A DNA stretch of 64,000 bases from G965277745 sp965277745 (GCA_965277745.1 OZ255837.1:1426001-1490000), one strand, 5' to 3'. Positions 53,439 to 62,788 are shown, numbered from the stretch's first letter. Made by a program: numbers and translations. The notes: generated from the sequence alone by a model not told the origin.

Positions 53439-54740
53439 TTAAAAAGCGAACAGATGAGCGAGAAAAGCGACCAGTGGAGCCAGAATGAACATATCACTGT
53501 CACCGGCCCACAAAGCGGTATCCGGAATCGTATCGCCGATCAAGACAGTCACGCAGACATACTGCCCGATGGCAACCACGGTCGCGGTGAGAAAACCGGC
53601 CGTCAACGCGCCTTTATAACCACCGGTGACGTTACCGAATACCCCGGCGGTACCGGCATGGAAGAAAAGTACAATCATCGACGGAACATAAACATAGCCG
53701 GTTGTATATCCAATGAGCCATAACCAAAGCAACGCGCCCGCAAAAGCGCCGAGAAAGCCGATGACAACGGCGTTTTGCGCGTAATTGAAAAGGATGGGAC
53801 AATCGAGTGCCGGTTTCGCGCCCGGAACCATTTTATTGGCGATGCCGTTGAACGCCGGTACTATTTCACCGATAAACATCCGTACGCCGAGCAGCACAAC
53901 CGCGATGCCGCCGGTGAACAACAAGGACTGTTTCAGGGCATAAATATAGAAGCTCAGCTCTCCGGACGCCGCTAGAATTTCTTGTCCTTTTTCGCCGCCT
54001 TTCAACTGCAACAAAAAGGTGCCAACAAAGAACAGCAACACCATCGTCAGCGCCGTGACCATATTCGAGTCACGCAGCACCCCGAAACGGGCCGAGATTT
54101 CAATTTCCTCGCAGGAGACGCTATTGGTGGCGAAAAGCTTGCCGCTCGCCGCGCCGATGAGTGCCACCGACGCGGAAGTATGGCCAAGCGCAATGTTGTC
54201 GTTGCCGGTGATTTTGCGCACATAGGGCTGTGTCAGCGCCGGTTGCACTGTCCAGTAAACCCCCATGATGAGCGAGAGGATCACGGTCAAATGCGGTGAA
54301 GAGATGTTCGGGTTGGCATTGACCACCACGCCTGCGAACACTGTTGTCGTCCAGAACATCATGTGTCCGGTCAGGTAGATATATTTAAAACGAGTGAACC
54401 GCGCCAGTAATAAATTAAGCGCGAAACCAAGCGCCATGGCCAGCGTTACGGCGCTGCCGTAGCGAGCGATAAAGCCTTGCTGACCGATGATGCCTGTCAA
54501 GCTCGTTTGTTGCAAGCCGAATACATAGGCCCAGATCGGTTCAAACGCGAGCAGGGCGTCGACGATGGTATTCGCGCCCGCACCGATGATCAAAAACCCA
54601 AGAATGGCTTTTACCGTGCCGGTGATTATCTCTTGTAGCGCCTTTTTCTGCGCGATCAGCCCGGCCATGACAATCAGCCCGATCAGCATGGAAGCCTCGC
54701 CAAAAATATTGACCGTAATCCATTTAATGATGTCGTACAT
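53439..54740 (-). CDS. PTS EIIC component, ascorbate-type (UlaA-like)
   Basis: A 433-residue membrane permease of the ascorbate-galactitol PTS superfamily. The features are an N-terminal EASMLIGLIVMAGLIAQKKA, GHMMFWTTTVFAGVV, and the C-terminal FFHAGTAGVFGNVTGGYKGA loop shared with UlaA. It transports and allows phosphorylation of the sugar using the EIIB phospho-cysteine. Ascorbate itself is not assured: none of the UlaDEF catabolic enzymes is present, and a SIS enzyme takes their place. It begins 10 bases after the EIIB gene, behind GGAGG. Confidence 0.88.
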   Translation of the reverse strand: MYDIIKWITVNIFGEASMLIGLIVMAGLIAQKKALQEIITGTVKAILGFLIIGAGANTIVDALLAFEPIWAYVFGLQQTSLTGIIGQQGFIARYGSAVTLAMALGFALNLLLARFTRFKYIYLTGHMMFWTTTVFAGVVVNANPNISSPHLTVILSLIMGVYWTVQPALTQPYVRKITGNDNIALGHTSASVALIGAASGKLFATNSVSCEEIEISARFGVLRDSNMVTALTMVLLFFVGTFLLQLKGGEKGQEILAASGELSFYIYALKQSLLFTGGIAVVLLGVRMFIGEIVPAFNGIANKMVPGAKPALDCPILFNYAQNAVVIGFLGAFAGALLWLWLIGYTTGYVYVPSMIVLFFHAGTAGVFGNVTGGYKGALTAGFLTATVVAIGQYVCVTVLIGDTIPDTALWAGDSDMFILAPLVAFLAHLFAF

Positions 54741-54750
54741 ATCGCCTCCT

Positions 54751-55023
54751 TTACTTTAAGATGCCTGCCTTTCTCAGAGCCGCCTTGATCTCCGCTTTGT
54801 CGATATAGTTATTTACCTGTGCAATCGGGCAATTCGCGCCTTGCAAAGCCGGTATCAGTTCACTGTTCGTGACAATCAGGTCCGCTTGCGCCGTTTTCGC
54901 TGCCGAAACATCCATGTGCGCCACTTCCACCACCTGATTCGATTCCTTCAAAACAGACGCTATGTTCATTCGCAGGATGAGGCTCGTGCCCATACCCAGT
55001 CCGCAGACAGCGAGAATTTTCAT
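54751..55023 (-). CDS. PTS EIIB component (UlaB-like)
   Basis: A 90-residue phosphocarrier. The phosphorylated cysteine is Cys7 in the loop CGLGMGTSLILRM, typical of ascorbate/lactose-type EIIB. Later, LIVTNSELIP matches the family's second strand-loop. It passes phosphate from EIIA (His62) to the incoming sugar at EIIC. It sits between the genes for these two partners. Confidence 0.9.
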   Translation of the reverse strand: MKILAVCGLGMGTSLILRMNIASVLKESNQVVEVAHMDVSAAKTAQADLIVTNSELIPALQGANCPIAQVNNYIDKAEIKAALRKAGILK

Positions 55024-55053
55024 CGTCGGTCACCGCATGTCTCTTTCTTTTGT

Positions 55054-55518
55054 TTACCCACTCGTTATTTTCGGCGTTGCTTTACACACCGTGTTGTCGA
55101 ACAGCGCGACAATGCTTTCCTTGTCGGTGGCATTTTTCAGGCGCGTGAATTGTTCCTCGTCTCCCAATATTCGAGTGAGGGTTTGCATTAACTCGATGTG
55201 CTTATCACTATTGCTCGCTGCGAGAGCGATCACGAGGGATACCGGATCGTTTTCTTTTGCCCCGAACACCACCGGCGGGGTGAGACGGACAACGGCAATC
55301 CGTGATTGTTTGACTCCGCATTCGGGTCGCGCATGAGGCAATGCCAAACCTGGCGCCAGCACGAAATAGGGCCCATTTTCCTGCCAGTTTTTCACCATGG
55401 CATTGATATATTCCGCCTTGACAGCGCCAGCCTGCAACAAACATTTCCCAGCGATACGGATGGCTTGCTCGGCATTTTCTGCCGCTATATCCAAGACAAT
55501 ATCCTCAAGAACCACCAT
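55054..55518 (-). CDS. PTS EIIA component (UlaC-like)
   Basis: A 154-residue EIIA of the mannitol/fructose/ascorbate fold (PTS_EIIA_2). The phosphorylated histidine is His62 in GLALPHARPE. Other family segments are FVLAPGLALP and LVIALAASNSDKHIELMQTL. It is the first gene of the PTS operon, behind the strong ribosome site AAGGAGAAAG. It receives phosphate from HPr, whose gene is not in this window. Confidence 0.92.
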   Translation of the reverse strand: MVVLEDIVLDIAAENAEQAIRIAGKCLLQAGAVKAEYINAMVKNWQENGPYFVLAPGLALPHARPECGVKQSRIAVVRLTPPVVFGAKENDPVSLVIALAASNSDKHIELMQTLTRILGDEEQFTRLKNATDKESIVALFDNTVCKATPKITSG

Positions 55519-55543
55519 GCTTTCTCCTTATTGAGAAGGACCT

Positions 55544-55569
55544 AAATGTATATTTATATAAATGTATAT
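55544..55569 (-). promoter_or_regulatory. candidate operator of the PTS/SIS operon
   Basis: AAATGTATAT occurs at 55544-55553 and again at 55560-55569, 16 bases apart. They lie in a very A/T-rich segment that must hold the operon promoter, 26-50 bases before the EIIA start. TA-rich half sites like this suit GntR/UTRA regulators. The regulator-site link is inferred. Confidence 0.45.
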
Positions 55570-55979
55570 ATAACTATATATTTTAAGTTTAACACAAGTG
55601 AATGATAGAAGAAAATTAAGATAATACTTTATTTATATTAAATAAAAGAAAGGACGATCCCTTTATCTTGATAAATTTTTCTCATGCCGCGCGTCTTTGG
55701 AAGGTTGGAGATGTTGTGATAGAGCGCGGCGGGGATTTGCGGCGATGCAGATGCGGGAATGGGGCGGGTAACAGCCCTTGACTCCGTGTTGTCAGCGGCG
55801 ATCGTCGGTTCAGGAGGACAGCGGGATCAATCGCCATGACGGCATTAAGGGACAGATCGGCAGGGATCGGTTTTTTCTCCGAATCAGGCAGTGTTTGTCC
55901 TGTGTCCCCGCCCGTATGGAGTGAAAATGCCGGATATATAACGCCAAATCTGAATTATCTGGGTCAGGCTCAAATCTTT

Positions 55980-56756
55980 TTGAAAATACCGATTCGCGAC
56001 CAGGGTATAAAAAGGTTGTAAAGGGTTTTGAAGGAAGGCCTTACAATCGCCCAGGTAGCGGCGCGTTTCAATATCGGTGTTGCAAGTGTGGTGCGTTGTC
56101 TAAAGCAGCTTGAGTCGAAGGTTCACGGTTTTCGCCGCCGCAAGATCGATAGGGATGCCTTTCAATCAGGGCGCGCTGCACGTTTCGGAGTTCATCAAAA
56201 TGCAATCTGCCATGCTTTAAAAAGCCTGTGCCATCCCAAGACGTGCGCCGTCGCACGGCGTATCTTCCAGACAATTATTGGACATCATAAGCTTGAAGGC
56301 CGCCCAATGGTGTCTATCGATGAAAGCGGCTTTGCCCATGACATGCCGCGTACGCATGGCTATGCGCCTGTTGGCGAAAGAGGCCACGGCACACAAGACC
56401 GGCATGCCAGGGGGCGTACGAACGCGATCGGCGCATTGATCGGTAAAGCCCTCTTTACGGTTGGATTGTTCAATACAAATGTGAAGGGCGATATTTTTAC
56501 AGCATGGCTAAGGCAAGATTTGATCTCCAAGCTGCCCAAAAACGCGGTGCTGGTCATGGATAATCCTTCCTTCCATAAAAGCAGTGACACACGCCAAGCC
56601 ATTGAATATGCAGGCCACACAGCACTCTTCTTGCCGCCTTGTTCACCAGAGCTAAACCCCATCGAGAAGAAACAGGCGCAGGCTAAAGCTTCAAGAAGAA
56701 ACATGACCTGCGATAGAGACCAGCTCTTTCAAATTGAATCATTGTTATTTGGATAG
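55980..56756 (+). pseudogene. degenerate IS630-family transposase
   Basis: The frame from TTG 55980 reads KIPIRDQGIKRL, then a TAA, then VLKEGLTIAQVAARFNIGVA, a helix-turn-helix. The DDE residues survive: VSIDESGFAHD, VLVMDNPSFHK and PELNPIEKK. Compared with typical relatives, in-frame gaps occur after RKIDRDAF and in ALKSLCHPK. The nonsense codon and deletions indicate a dead copy. The 420 bases before it (55560-55980) hold only the PTS promoter region and unrecognisable sequence. Clear terminal repeats were not found. Confidence 0.82.
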
Positions 56757-57111
56757 GCTATAGTAAGCTGGCGCATCGCATCAGGGTAAGCGTCATTGCC
56801 AATAATAAAATAATGCCGCTTGGGACACGTTTGTTATCGACTCTGGGACGATCGTGTGACTTTGGGAAATGAGGTTCAAAAGGCGATGTCTGCGCCTCAC
56901 TGAGGTAAAACAGATTGAAGATTGGGGCGCGCGGAAATATTGACTGTTGAAATCCCTTCAAACAGTCAATGGTCACAATACAACTTTTTAGTCTGAGTTT
57001 ATAAGAAATTTCTATTTAATCAAATAATTATAAAGGTTAATCTGAGTCAAATAGGATCGTTTAAGGAAATCTTCATTTTTAGCGGTACATTTTTCAAATC
57101 AAGGAATCAAG
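56757..57111. other. gene-free stretch with a strong inverted repeat
   Basis: About 355 bases between the IS630 relic and the symporter pseudogene. ATTGACTGTTGAA (56939-56951) and TTCAAACAGTCAAT (56957-56970) can form a near-perfect hairpin of about 13 pairs with a single bulge. It may be an operator, an attenuating hairpin or a relic of a mobile element end. An A/T-rich segment follows, with a likely ribosome site AAGGAA before the pseudogene start. Confidence 0.5.
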
Positions 57112-57975
57112 ATGTCAATTGCAGTGATCATATTGTTTCTGGTAATATTTACAGGAATTCTTATAGTTATTTTCAATCAGCAAAAAAAAATCTCATTTAC
57201 TCTCTCGTTCAGTGCTGATCGGGCTTGTCTTGGGAAGCTTTTTCGGGTTAGGTCTTCAAGTCATACTTGGTGAAGGACAGACAGAAACGAAACAAGTTCT
57301 TTCATGGATTTCCGTAATCGGAAGCGGCTATGTGAGGCTTTTGAAAATGGTTTTTATGCCATTGATTCTCGTCTCAATGATTTCAACCGTTTTCCGATTG
57401 GAGAAAAATGCGCCCTGGGTAAAATTTCAACTTATACAATTGGTATCTATTATTTACAAACGCGATTGCTGCATTAATTGCGATTTTAATCACCTAGACT
57501 GTTGGCCTGACAGCAGAAGGTTTGACTGAAGGAGCAAGGGAAACCGCGCGTCTCGTGACTTTAGAATCCTGGGCAGAAAAAGTTGCAGATCTCACCATCC
57601 CACAAATGTTGGTCAGTTTCATCCCCACCAATCCTTTTGCCGATCTGACAGGCGTGCGCGCAACCTCAATCATTGCTGTGGTGATTTTCTCGGCCCTTTG
57701 TGGTATTTCTATACGCCATGTCATGATAGAACATGAGTCATTAGAACCCCTATTCGTGTCTTTGTGGAGACTATTCAACGGGATCGCTGCATTGATGACC
57801 AAGGTTGTAGCCACTTCCAGTGCTAGTGATATTCTGAATTTGATTGGCTTTATCATTGCGTCTTATCTATCCATTATCCTGATGTTCTTGGTAGATGGTG
57901 TTCTGGTGTCTCTAGTTAGGGTTCATCCAAAAGCATATTTTAAAAAAATCTGGCCTGTCCTGATCTTTGCATTTA

Positions 57976-58793
57976 GGACGTATTGACATTATTTCTTTTA
58001 ATCAAATGATGTTATTCTCTTTAGATGAAAAGCATTACACAAGAACAATATCAATGACTCCATCCTTACCTTCCCGTTCAGCGCGGTAAGGTATCGATAG
58101 CGAATCCGACCCTGATCAATGCCGTTTTGTATGTCGCTGAGAATGGCTGTAAATGGCGGGCTTTACCCAGAGAATTCGGCAATTGGAACACGATTTACGT
58201 GCGTATTCGCCGTTGGGCGGAAAACGGTGTTTTAGACCGTCTGTTCGAAGCCCTTCAGAGACATCACATCATCCGTATCCGCATCGATTGTCTTGGTTTG
58301 GATAGCACATCGATCAAAGTGCACCCCGATGCCATGGGGGCATTAAAAAAAACGGCCCACAGTCGATTAGCAAGTCAAGAGGTGGCTTAACCACAAAAAT
58401 TCATCTGCTATCCGCCAATGACAGATGCGCTCTGAGATTGAGCTTTTCCCCAGGCAATGCGCATGATGGTGTTGAAGGACGAAAGTTATTGTCTGATTGG
58501 GTCGATCGGCGACAAAACCTGCCCTTGGTGATGGCTTGTGCTTATGAGGGAGACGAGACGCGCCGACTTGCGCTTGACTTTGGTTTTAAGCCTGTCGTTC
58601 CTCCCAAATCAAATCGCGTGAAGTCTTGGCAGTATGACAAAGAGATTTACAAACGACGTAATGAAATCGAGCGTCTTTTTCGCGGATTGAAGGCTTTAGA
58701 CGGATATTTTCTCGCTTTGAGAAACTTGATATCATGTTCAAAGCATTCATCAAATTTCCCCTTATCATCGATATGATTAGTGTCAATAGGCCC
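57976..58793 (+). mobile_element. IS5-family (IS427-like) insertion sequence inside tcyP
   Basis: The 818-bp element has ends GGACGTATTGACATTA (57976-57991) and, reversed, GGGCCTATTGACACTA (58778-58793), matching at 13 of 16 positions. TA lies on both sides (57974-57975 and 58794-58795). Its right flanking TA was later used by the adjacent IS630 element. Confidence 0.82.
58025..58776 (+). pseudogene. IS427-like transposase, two-frame, with an early stop
   Basis: From ATG 58025 the frame reads MKSITQEQYQ then TGA (codon 11) where relatives continue LHPYLPVQRG; the same frame then gives NAVLYVAENGCKWRALPREF. The second half is in the -1 frame, entered at a run of eight A (58345-58352), and carries GLTTKIHLL, FSPGNAHDG and the catalytic-Glu segment YKRRNEIERLFRGLKALD. 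A -1 shift at an A-run is normal for this IS group, so that part may be natural, but the TGA makes this copy inactive. Confidence 0.82.
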
Positions 58794-58795
58794 TA

Positions 58796-59993
58796 GTCAT
58801 ATGGAACTGAAAATCGCTTCATAAATTGATTGAGGAGACATAGACTCTGGGACGTTTGACTATCCCGGAGGGTGTTTTATGCCAGGCAGAAAGGGGCGGC
58901 CATCACCGCCATTGGTTTTGAGTTCTGAGGAGCGTGACTACCTTGAGCGTCAGGTTCGGCGACACCGGGCTCCCCGTTCTTTTTCCGATCGATGCCGGAT
59001 GGTCCTGCGTTGCGCCGACGGGCTTTCGAGCAAGGAGGTTGGAGCCGAGCTCGGATTTCACGAGCACACGGTGGGCAAGTGGCGGCGGCGGTTCGTCAAG
59101 GATCGTGTGGACGGCCTTCTCGATGAGGCACGCCCCGGCCGCCCGCGCACAGTTGAAGACGATCAGGTCGCGGCGGTCATTGAACGGACATTGCACAGCA
59201 AGCCCCGTGACGCCACCCATTGGTCCATCCGTTCGATGGCGAAGGAAACAGGCCTGTCACACACGACGATCCGCCGCATTTGGAATGCCTTTGGCCTCCA
59301 ACCCCATCGCAGCGATACCTTCAAACTGTCCAGTGACCCTTTGTTCGTCGAGAAGGTTCGCGATATCGTCGGCCTCTATCTCTCGCCGCCCAACCGGGCC
59401 TTGGTGTTGTCCGTTGACGAGAAGAGCCAGATCCAGGCATTGGACCGCTCCCAACCCATTCTGCCAATGGCCCCCGGCATCCCCGAACGGCAGACCCACG
59501 ATTATGTGCGTCATGGCACGACATCGCTGTTCGCGGCTCTCGACGTGGCCAGCGGCTTTGTGATCGGGAAATGCTACAAGCGCCACAGGGCCAAAGAGTT
59601 TCTGTCCTTTCTGAAGGAAATCGACGCCAATATGCCCGATGATCTGGATATCCATATCATCATGGACAATTACGCCACCCACAAAACCAAGGAGGTCAAA
59701 GCGTGGCTCGCCCGCCGACCGCGCTACCACGTCCACTTCACCCCCACATCGGCATCATGGATCAATCAGGTCGAGCGTTGGTTTGCCGAACTCACCCGCA
59801 AACAGTTACAGCGGGGAGCGCATACCTCTGTCAAATCCCTGGAAGCCGATATCACCAAATTCATTCAGTGCCACAACGAGAACCCAAAGCCTTTCAAATG
59901 GACGAAATCTGCTGATGAAATCCTGGCCTCCGTCAGGCGCTTTTGCCAACGTGCTGATCAAACATTATGCGGCGAACTTTAGATTCAGGTGAC
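58796..59993 (+). mobile_element. IS630-family insertion sequence abutting the IS427-like element
   Basis: The 1198-bp element's ends are imperfect inverted repeats: left GTCATATGGAACTGAAAATC and right, reversed, GTCACCTGAATCTAAAGTTC. Similarity continues into CGC..CATAA. TA flanks both ends (58794-58795 and 59994-59995), the standard IS630/Tc1 target. The transposase is intact. Confidence 0.88.
58879..59982 (+). CDS. IS630-family transposase
   Basis: A 367-residue intact transposase. The N-terminal paired helix-turn-helix domain (LSSKEVGAELGFHEHTVGKW, then ATHWSIRSMAKETGLSHTTI) recognises the ends. The DDE core has Asp in VLSVDEKSQIQAL, Asp in HIIMDNYATHK and Glu in SWINQVERWFAELTRK. The ATG at 58879 follows a GGAGG about eight bases away. 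It is noticeably G/C-richer than the surrounding tcyP fragments, as expected of a recent arrival. It may be active. Confidence 0.93.
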   Translation: MPGRKGRPSPPLVLSSEERDYLERQVRRHRAPRSFSDRCRMVLRCADGLSSKEVGAELGFHEHTVGKWRRRFVKDRVDGLLDEARPGRPRTVEDDQVAAVIERTLHSKPRDATHWSIRSMAKETGLSHTTIRRIWNAFGLQPHRSDTFKLSSDPLFVEKVRDIVGLYLSPPNRALVLSVDEKSQIQALDRSQPILPMAPGIPERQTHDYVRHGTTSLFAALDVASGFVIGKCYKRHRAKEFLSFLKEIDANMPDDLDIHIIMDNYATHKTKEVKAWLARRPRYHVHFTPTSASWINQVERWFAELTRKQLQRGAHTSVKSLEADITKFIQCHNENPKPFKWTKSADEILASVRRFCQRADQTLCGEL

Positions 59994-60359
59994 TAGTTCA
60001 TGGAGTTCTACAGCGACGATTCCGCTGAATGTTGCAGTGCAAATTACAAAGTTGAATGTACCGCCAGCGATTGCTAACCTTGCAGCTTCGTTTGGTGCCA
60101 CAATCGGTCAAAATGGGTGTGCTGGTATTTACCTGGCAATGCTGGCGATGATGGTTGCCCCAACGATGGGGCTACCGGTTACGATTGTGACATTATTAAT
60201 TTCAATTGAACCCCTGATTGATATGGCAAGAACCGCGCTGAATGTTTCTGGCGCCATCACAGCGGGAACGATAACCAGTCGATTGCTGAAATAGAAGTAT
60301 CAGGCTGAATAGGGTATATCAATTGCCAATGATGCATTAGATACTGTCATCACGAGATA

Positions 60360-60963
60360 TTAAGCCGCAGCACGATATATCTGATTTAAACAGCAACAAG
60401 AAAGGCCCCCCTGTTTTTGGCGTATCGAGTGGCAATCCCACGCCAGTGCTCGGCATGGTGTTTGAACTGGCGCCTGGGCTTGATCCGGCCGTGAAAAGGG
60501 AGGCTGCTGAACACGACCTGAGGCGACGAGGTGTTCGAGTATGCGGCCAACCGTGCTGATGCTCGAGGCAAAATTAGGGTTGCGACACAGCACCTTCTCT
60601 ATCGTGCGTTTCCCCCAGATGGGGGCGCTTGCGTAGGTGAAGGACGACTTGCCGCTGTCGCCTGTTCCCCTGTCGCTGACGAAACTTTTGCGGGCGGCAA
60701 CTGCGCGCTTCCAGGCCACGAATCCCTTGTTGCCGATACCGTTTCAAGCAACGGCAGTAGGTGGCTTTTGACCAGGAAATCGCTTGCATGAACAGGGCGA
60801 TAGAGCAGCCGCTCTGTGCTTTTAATTGATCGAACAACTTGAGTTTTTCAGGCGGGCACTGGCTGCCTCGCTTCCGGTATCGGCAACAGGAAAGCTGTTG
60901 GATGATTTTAGTGGCAGGCTTTTGATCTGCATCGGGTAGTTCCCGTGTTTTTTTAGCCATCAC
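60360..60963 (-). pseudogene. truncated IS481/IS3-like transposase fragment with a frameshift
   Basis: The minus-strand frame from 60963 gives a helix-turn-helix region (LKLFDQLKAQSGCSIALFMQ, SWSKATYCRCLKRYRQQGI, GLEARSCRPQK). It continues in another frame as IWGKRTIEKVLCRNPNFASS and ISTVGRILEHLVASGRVQ. The DDE catalytic half is missing, so only the N-terminal part of the transposase survives. The end sequence after RPDQAQAPVQ is no longer family-like. It lies next to the tcyP relic, adding to the transposon graveyard. Confidence 0.65.
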
Positions 60964-61285
60964 AGGCTAGCCAATTTTTCAGTTCAAAACAGTCCCACTT
61001 CTATCTGAACCCGCACAGAGGGTTACGTGATCTTTTCGATGCACAACGCAGGTGTTCGAGCGACGCGGTTAAGCATTGAAACGAGGGGCGCGTTTGCCTT
61101 GCCGATTGCGGTGTAGCCTTTTGCGGAAAGGAATCGACGGCCTGTAACCCCTTGGAAAAGCGTGCTAAAAAGATATTCGCAGATCTTCGCGTTCAATCGT
61201 AAGTGCGTGTCAGCGCGGTCGAGCCTGCAAGGGGACCCCTCGCGCTGTTAACGGAATCGTTCCTTCGCGTGCACAAGCCGTCCGG
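60964..61285. other. gene-free stretch downstream of frdD
   Basis: About 320 bases of mixed composition. No protein, RNA gene or classical terminator for the frd operon was recognised; GCGCTGTTAACGGAATCG near 61245 has no stem-loop with a T-run. Confidence 0.35.
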
Positions 61286-61639
61286 TCAGCGCAAACCGCT
61301 GAAGAGGGTGAGGACAAACGCGGCGACGGCCACCCCATAGAAGGCAAGGCGTGTTTTATGGCCGGCGGGGATGTGCATGTCGTGAAGGATATAGTAGAAA
61401 CGGTGGCAACCGTGCCAGAGAATCGTGAACAGCACTGTGGCGAGCGCCACGAAAAGGAACGGATTTCCCGCCAGGTGCGAGGCGTGTTCGTGGAAGTCCA
61501 CGGCGGAACCGAGAATCGCGAACGGCAGTAGCACACAAAAAATGGCGATCACCGGTGCGAGAATCAACGCGGCGATTGTTCCCCCAACGGAGAAAATACC
61601 CCAGTAAAGTGGCTTCAAGTGTTTATTGGAATGACGCAT
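61286..61639 (-). CDS. frdD: fumarate reductase subunit D
   Basis: A 117-residue membrane anchor with three helices. The opening LKPLYWGIFSVGGTIAALIL and PFLFVALATVLFTILWHGCH match FrdD, which with FrdC holds the catalytic subunits and binds menaquinol. GDMHIP-like HDMHIPAGHKTRLAFYG near the C-terminus is also conserved. The start at 61639 follows GGAGGAAGC. It is the last gene of the operon, 11 bases after frdC. Confidence 0.95.
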   Translation of the reverse strand: MRHSNKHLKPLYWGIFSVGGTIAALILAPVIAIFCVLLPFAILGSAVDFHEHASHLAGNPFLFVALATVLFTILWHGCHRFYYILHDMHIPAGHKTRLAFYGVAVAAFVLTLFSGLR

Positions 61640-61650
61640 CGCTTCCTCCT

Positions 61651-62043
61651 TCAGGAAAGACAGATCACGAACACGAGCAACACAAGAGAAATCGCCGCAA
61701 AGGCGATCCAGCTGGCGGTGATCAGCGTGCGCTCGGAGATGAAGCGGACGTCTTGCTGAATACGAATTGCTTTCGGCATTGCCGCGAACCATTTGAGGGT
61801 GTTGAACACCGCTGCGGCGATAGCGATCAGGTTGAACAACAGCATGATCGGCGCGCGCTGTACGGCCGTCCAGTATGCCCAGGCTTGTGGTGAGGCGGCG
61901 AGCGCGGCGAGCCCCCAGAAGAGATTGAGGGTGGCGAGCGCGACCGGCACGCTGGTCAATTCGCGAATCATGTAAATGACGTAGTAGGGATTTTCGCGAT
62001 ACCAGTATTTGCTTTGTTTGGCGAGGTAAGGTTTGCGCGGCAT
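61651..62043 (-). CDS. frdC: fumarate reductase subunit C
   Basis: A 130-residue membrane anchor with three helices. KYWYRENPYYVIYMIRELTS and FNLIAIAAAVFNTLKWFAAM are typical of FrdC; the glutamate in MIRELTS is the conserved residue near the quinone site. It starts one base after the frdB stop, so translation is coupled. The complex reduces fumarate with menaquinol under oxygen limitation. Confidence 0.95.
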   Translation of the reverse strand: MPRKPYLAKQSKYWYRENPYYVIYMIRELTSVPVALATLNLFWGLAALAASPQAWAYWTAVQRAPIMLLFNLIAIAAAVFNTLKWFAAMPKAIRIQQDVRFISERTLITASWIAFAAISLVLLVFVICLS

Positions 62044-62044
62044 C

Positions 62045-62788
62045 TCAGGCCTCTTCTTTGGACAATAGGGATTTCGCCCAGGCCGGCACCGCCTGTGCCT
62101 TGGCCTGCTGAATGGCGCCGGCGGGATCGACGTGTTTCGGACAAACCTCGGAACAGTAGCCGACGAATGTGCACGGCCAAACGCCGTCTTCCCGATTCAT
62201 CACTTCAAGGCGTTCCTTTCTGCCTTCGTCGCGGTTATCGAGATTGTAGCGATGGGCGAGGGCGGTGGCTGCCGGGCCGAGAAAACTAGTGTTCAGGCCG
62301 ACTTGCGGACAAGCCTGATAGCACAGGAGACAGTTGATGCACATGGTGTATTGCTTGTACTTGGCGAGTTCGGCCGGCGTTTGAAGATGTTCGCCTTCTT
62401 CGAGCGGCTTGGGCTTTGGCTGGACGATATACGGTTTGACCGTGTCGAGCTTGGTCATAAACGGCTGCATATCGACGACGAGATCCTTCTCCACCGGCAT
62501 TTGATCCAGGGGCCCGACGCGAATCTTGCCGAAATCGGCGTATTCGCGCACGAAGGTCGAGCAGGCGAGCTTGGGAATGCCGTTGATCACCATTCCGCAA
62601 CTGCCGCAGACTTCCATGCGACAAGACCAGCGGTAGCTCAGTTCTGGTTCATATTCATCCTTGATCAATTGCAGGGCGTCGAGGATGGACATGTCCTCGG
62701 TCCAGGCGACGGTGAAGGATTGCGGCCATGGCTTGTCGTCGCGATCCGGGCGGTAGCGCATGACTTCGATTTCGATCGTCTCAGGCAT
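62045..62788 (-). CDS. frdB: fumarate reductase iron-sulfur subunit
   Basis: A 247-residue electron-transfer subunit. The 2Fe-2S site is SCRMEVCGSCG with a later cysteine (LACSTF). The 4Fe-4S site is CINCLLCYQACPQV and the 3Fe-4S site CTFVGYCSEVCPKHVDP. The start at 62788 lies inside the end of frdA (8-base overlap); a longer frame reading further into frdA is rejected. It passes electrons from the membrane quinol to FrdA. Confidence 0.97.
   Translation of the reverse strand: MPETIEIEVMRYRPDRDDKPWPQSFTVAWTEDMSILDALQLIKDEYEPELSYRWSCRMEVCGSCGMVINGIPKLACSTFVREYADFGKIRVGPLDQMPVEKDLVVDMQPFMTKLDTVKPYIVQPKPKPLEEGEHLQTPAELAKYKQYTMCINCLLCYQACPQVGLNTSFLGPAATALAHRYNLDNRDEGRKERLEVMNREDGVWPCTFVGYCSEVCPKHVDPAGAIQQAKAQAVPAWAKSLLSKEEA

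Larger units (their letters stand above)
57112..60294 (+). pseudogene. tcyP: TcyP/YdjN-like L-cystine symporter, decayed and interrupted by two insertion sequences
   Basis: Pieces in order: MSIAVIILFLVIFTGIL (57112), then after a shift at nine A (57182-57190) SVLIGLVLGSFFGLGLQVIL, LGKIS (shift near 57415), an in-frame TAG near 57495, TVGLTAEGLTEGARETARLV, LTIPQMLVSFIPTNPFADLTG, LIFAF (57975), then the insertion sequences, then SSWSSTATIPLNVAVQITKL, ASFGATIGQNGCAGIYLAML and GLPVTIVTLLISIEPLIDMA. A central piece and a loop before MGLPV are deleted. These match the YdjN/TcyP cystine:proton or sodium symporter in order. The gene is clearly dead. Confidence 0.92.

Noticed and set aside
56839..58854. 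GACTCTGGGACG found both at 56839 and inside the IS630 element at 58843
   Set aside because: A 12-base match is expected by chance many times in 64 kb, and flanking sequence does not align.
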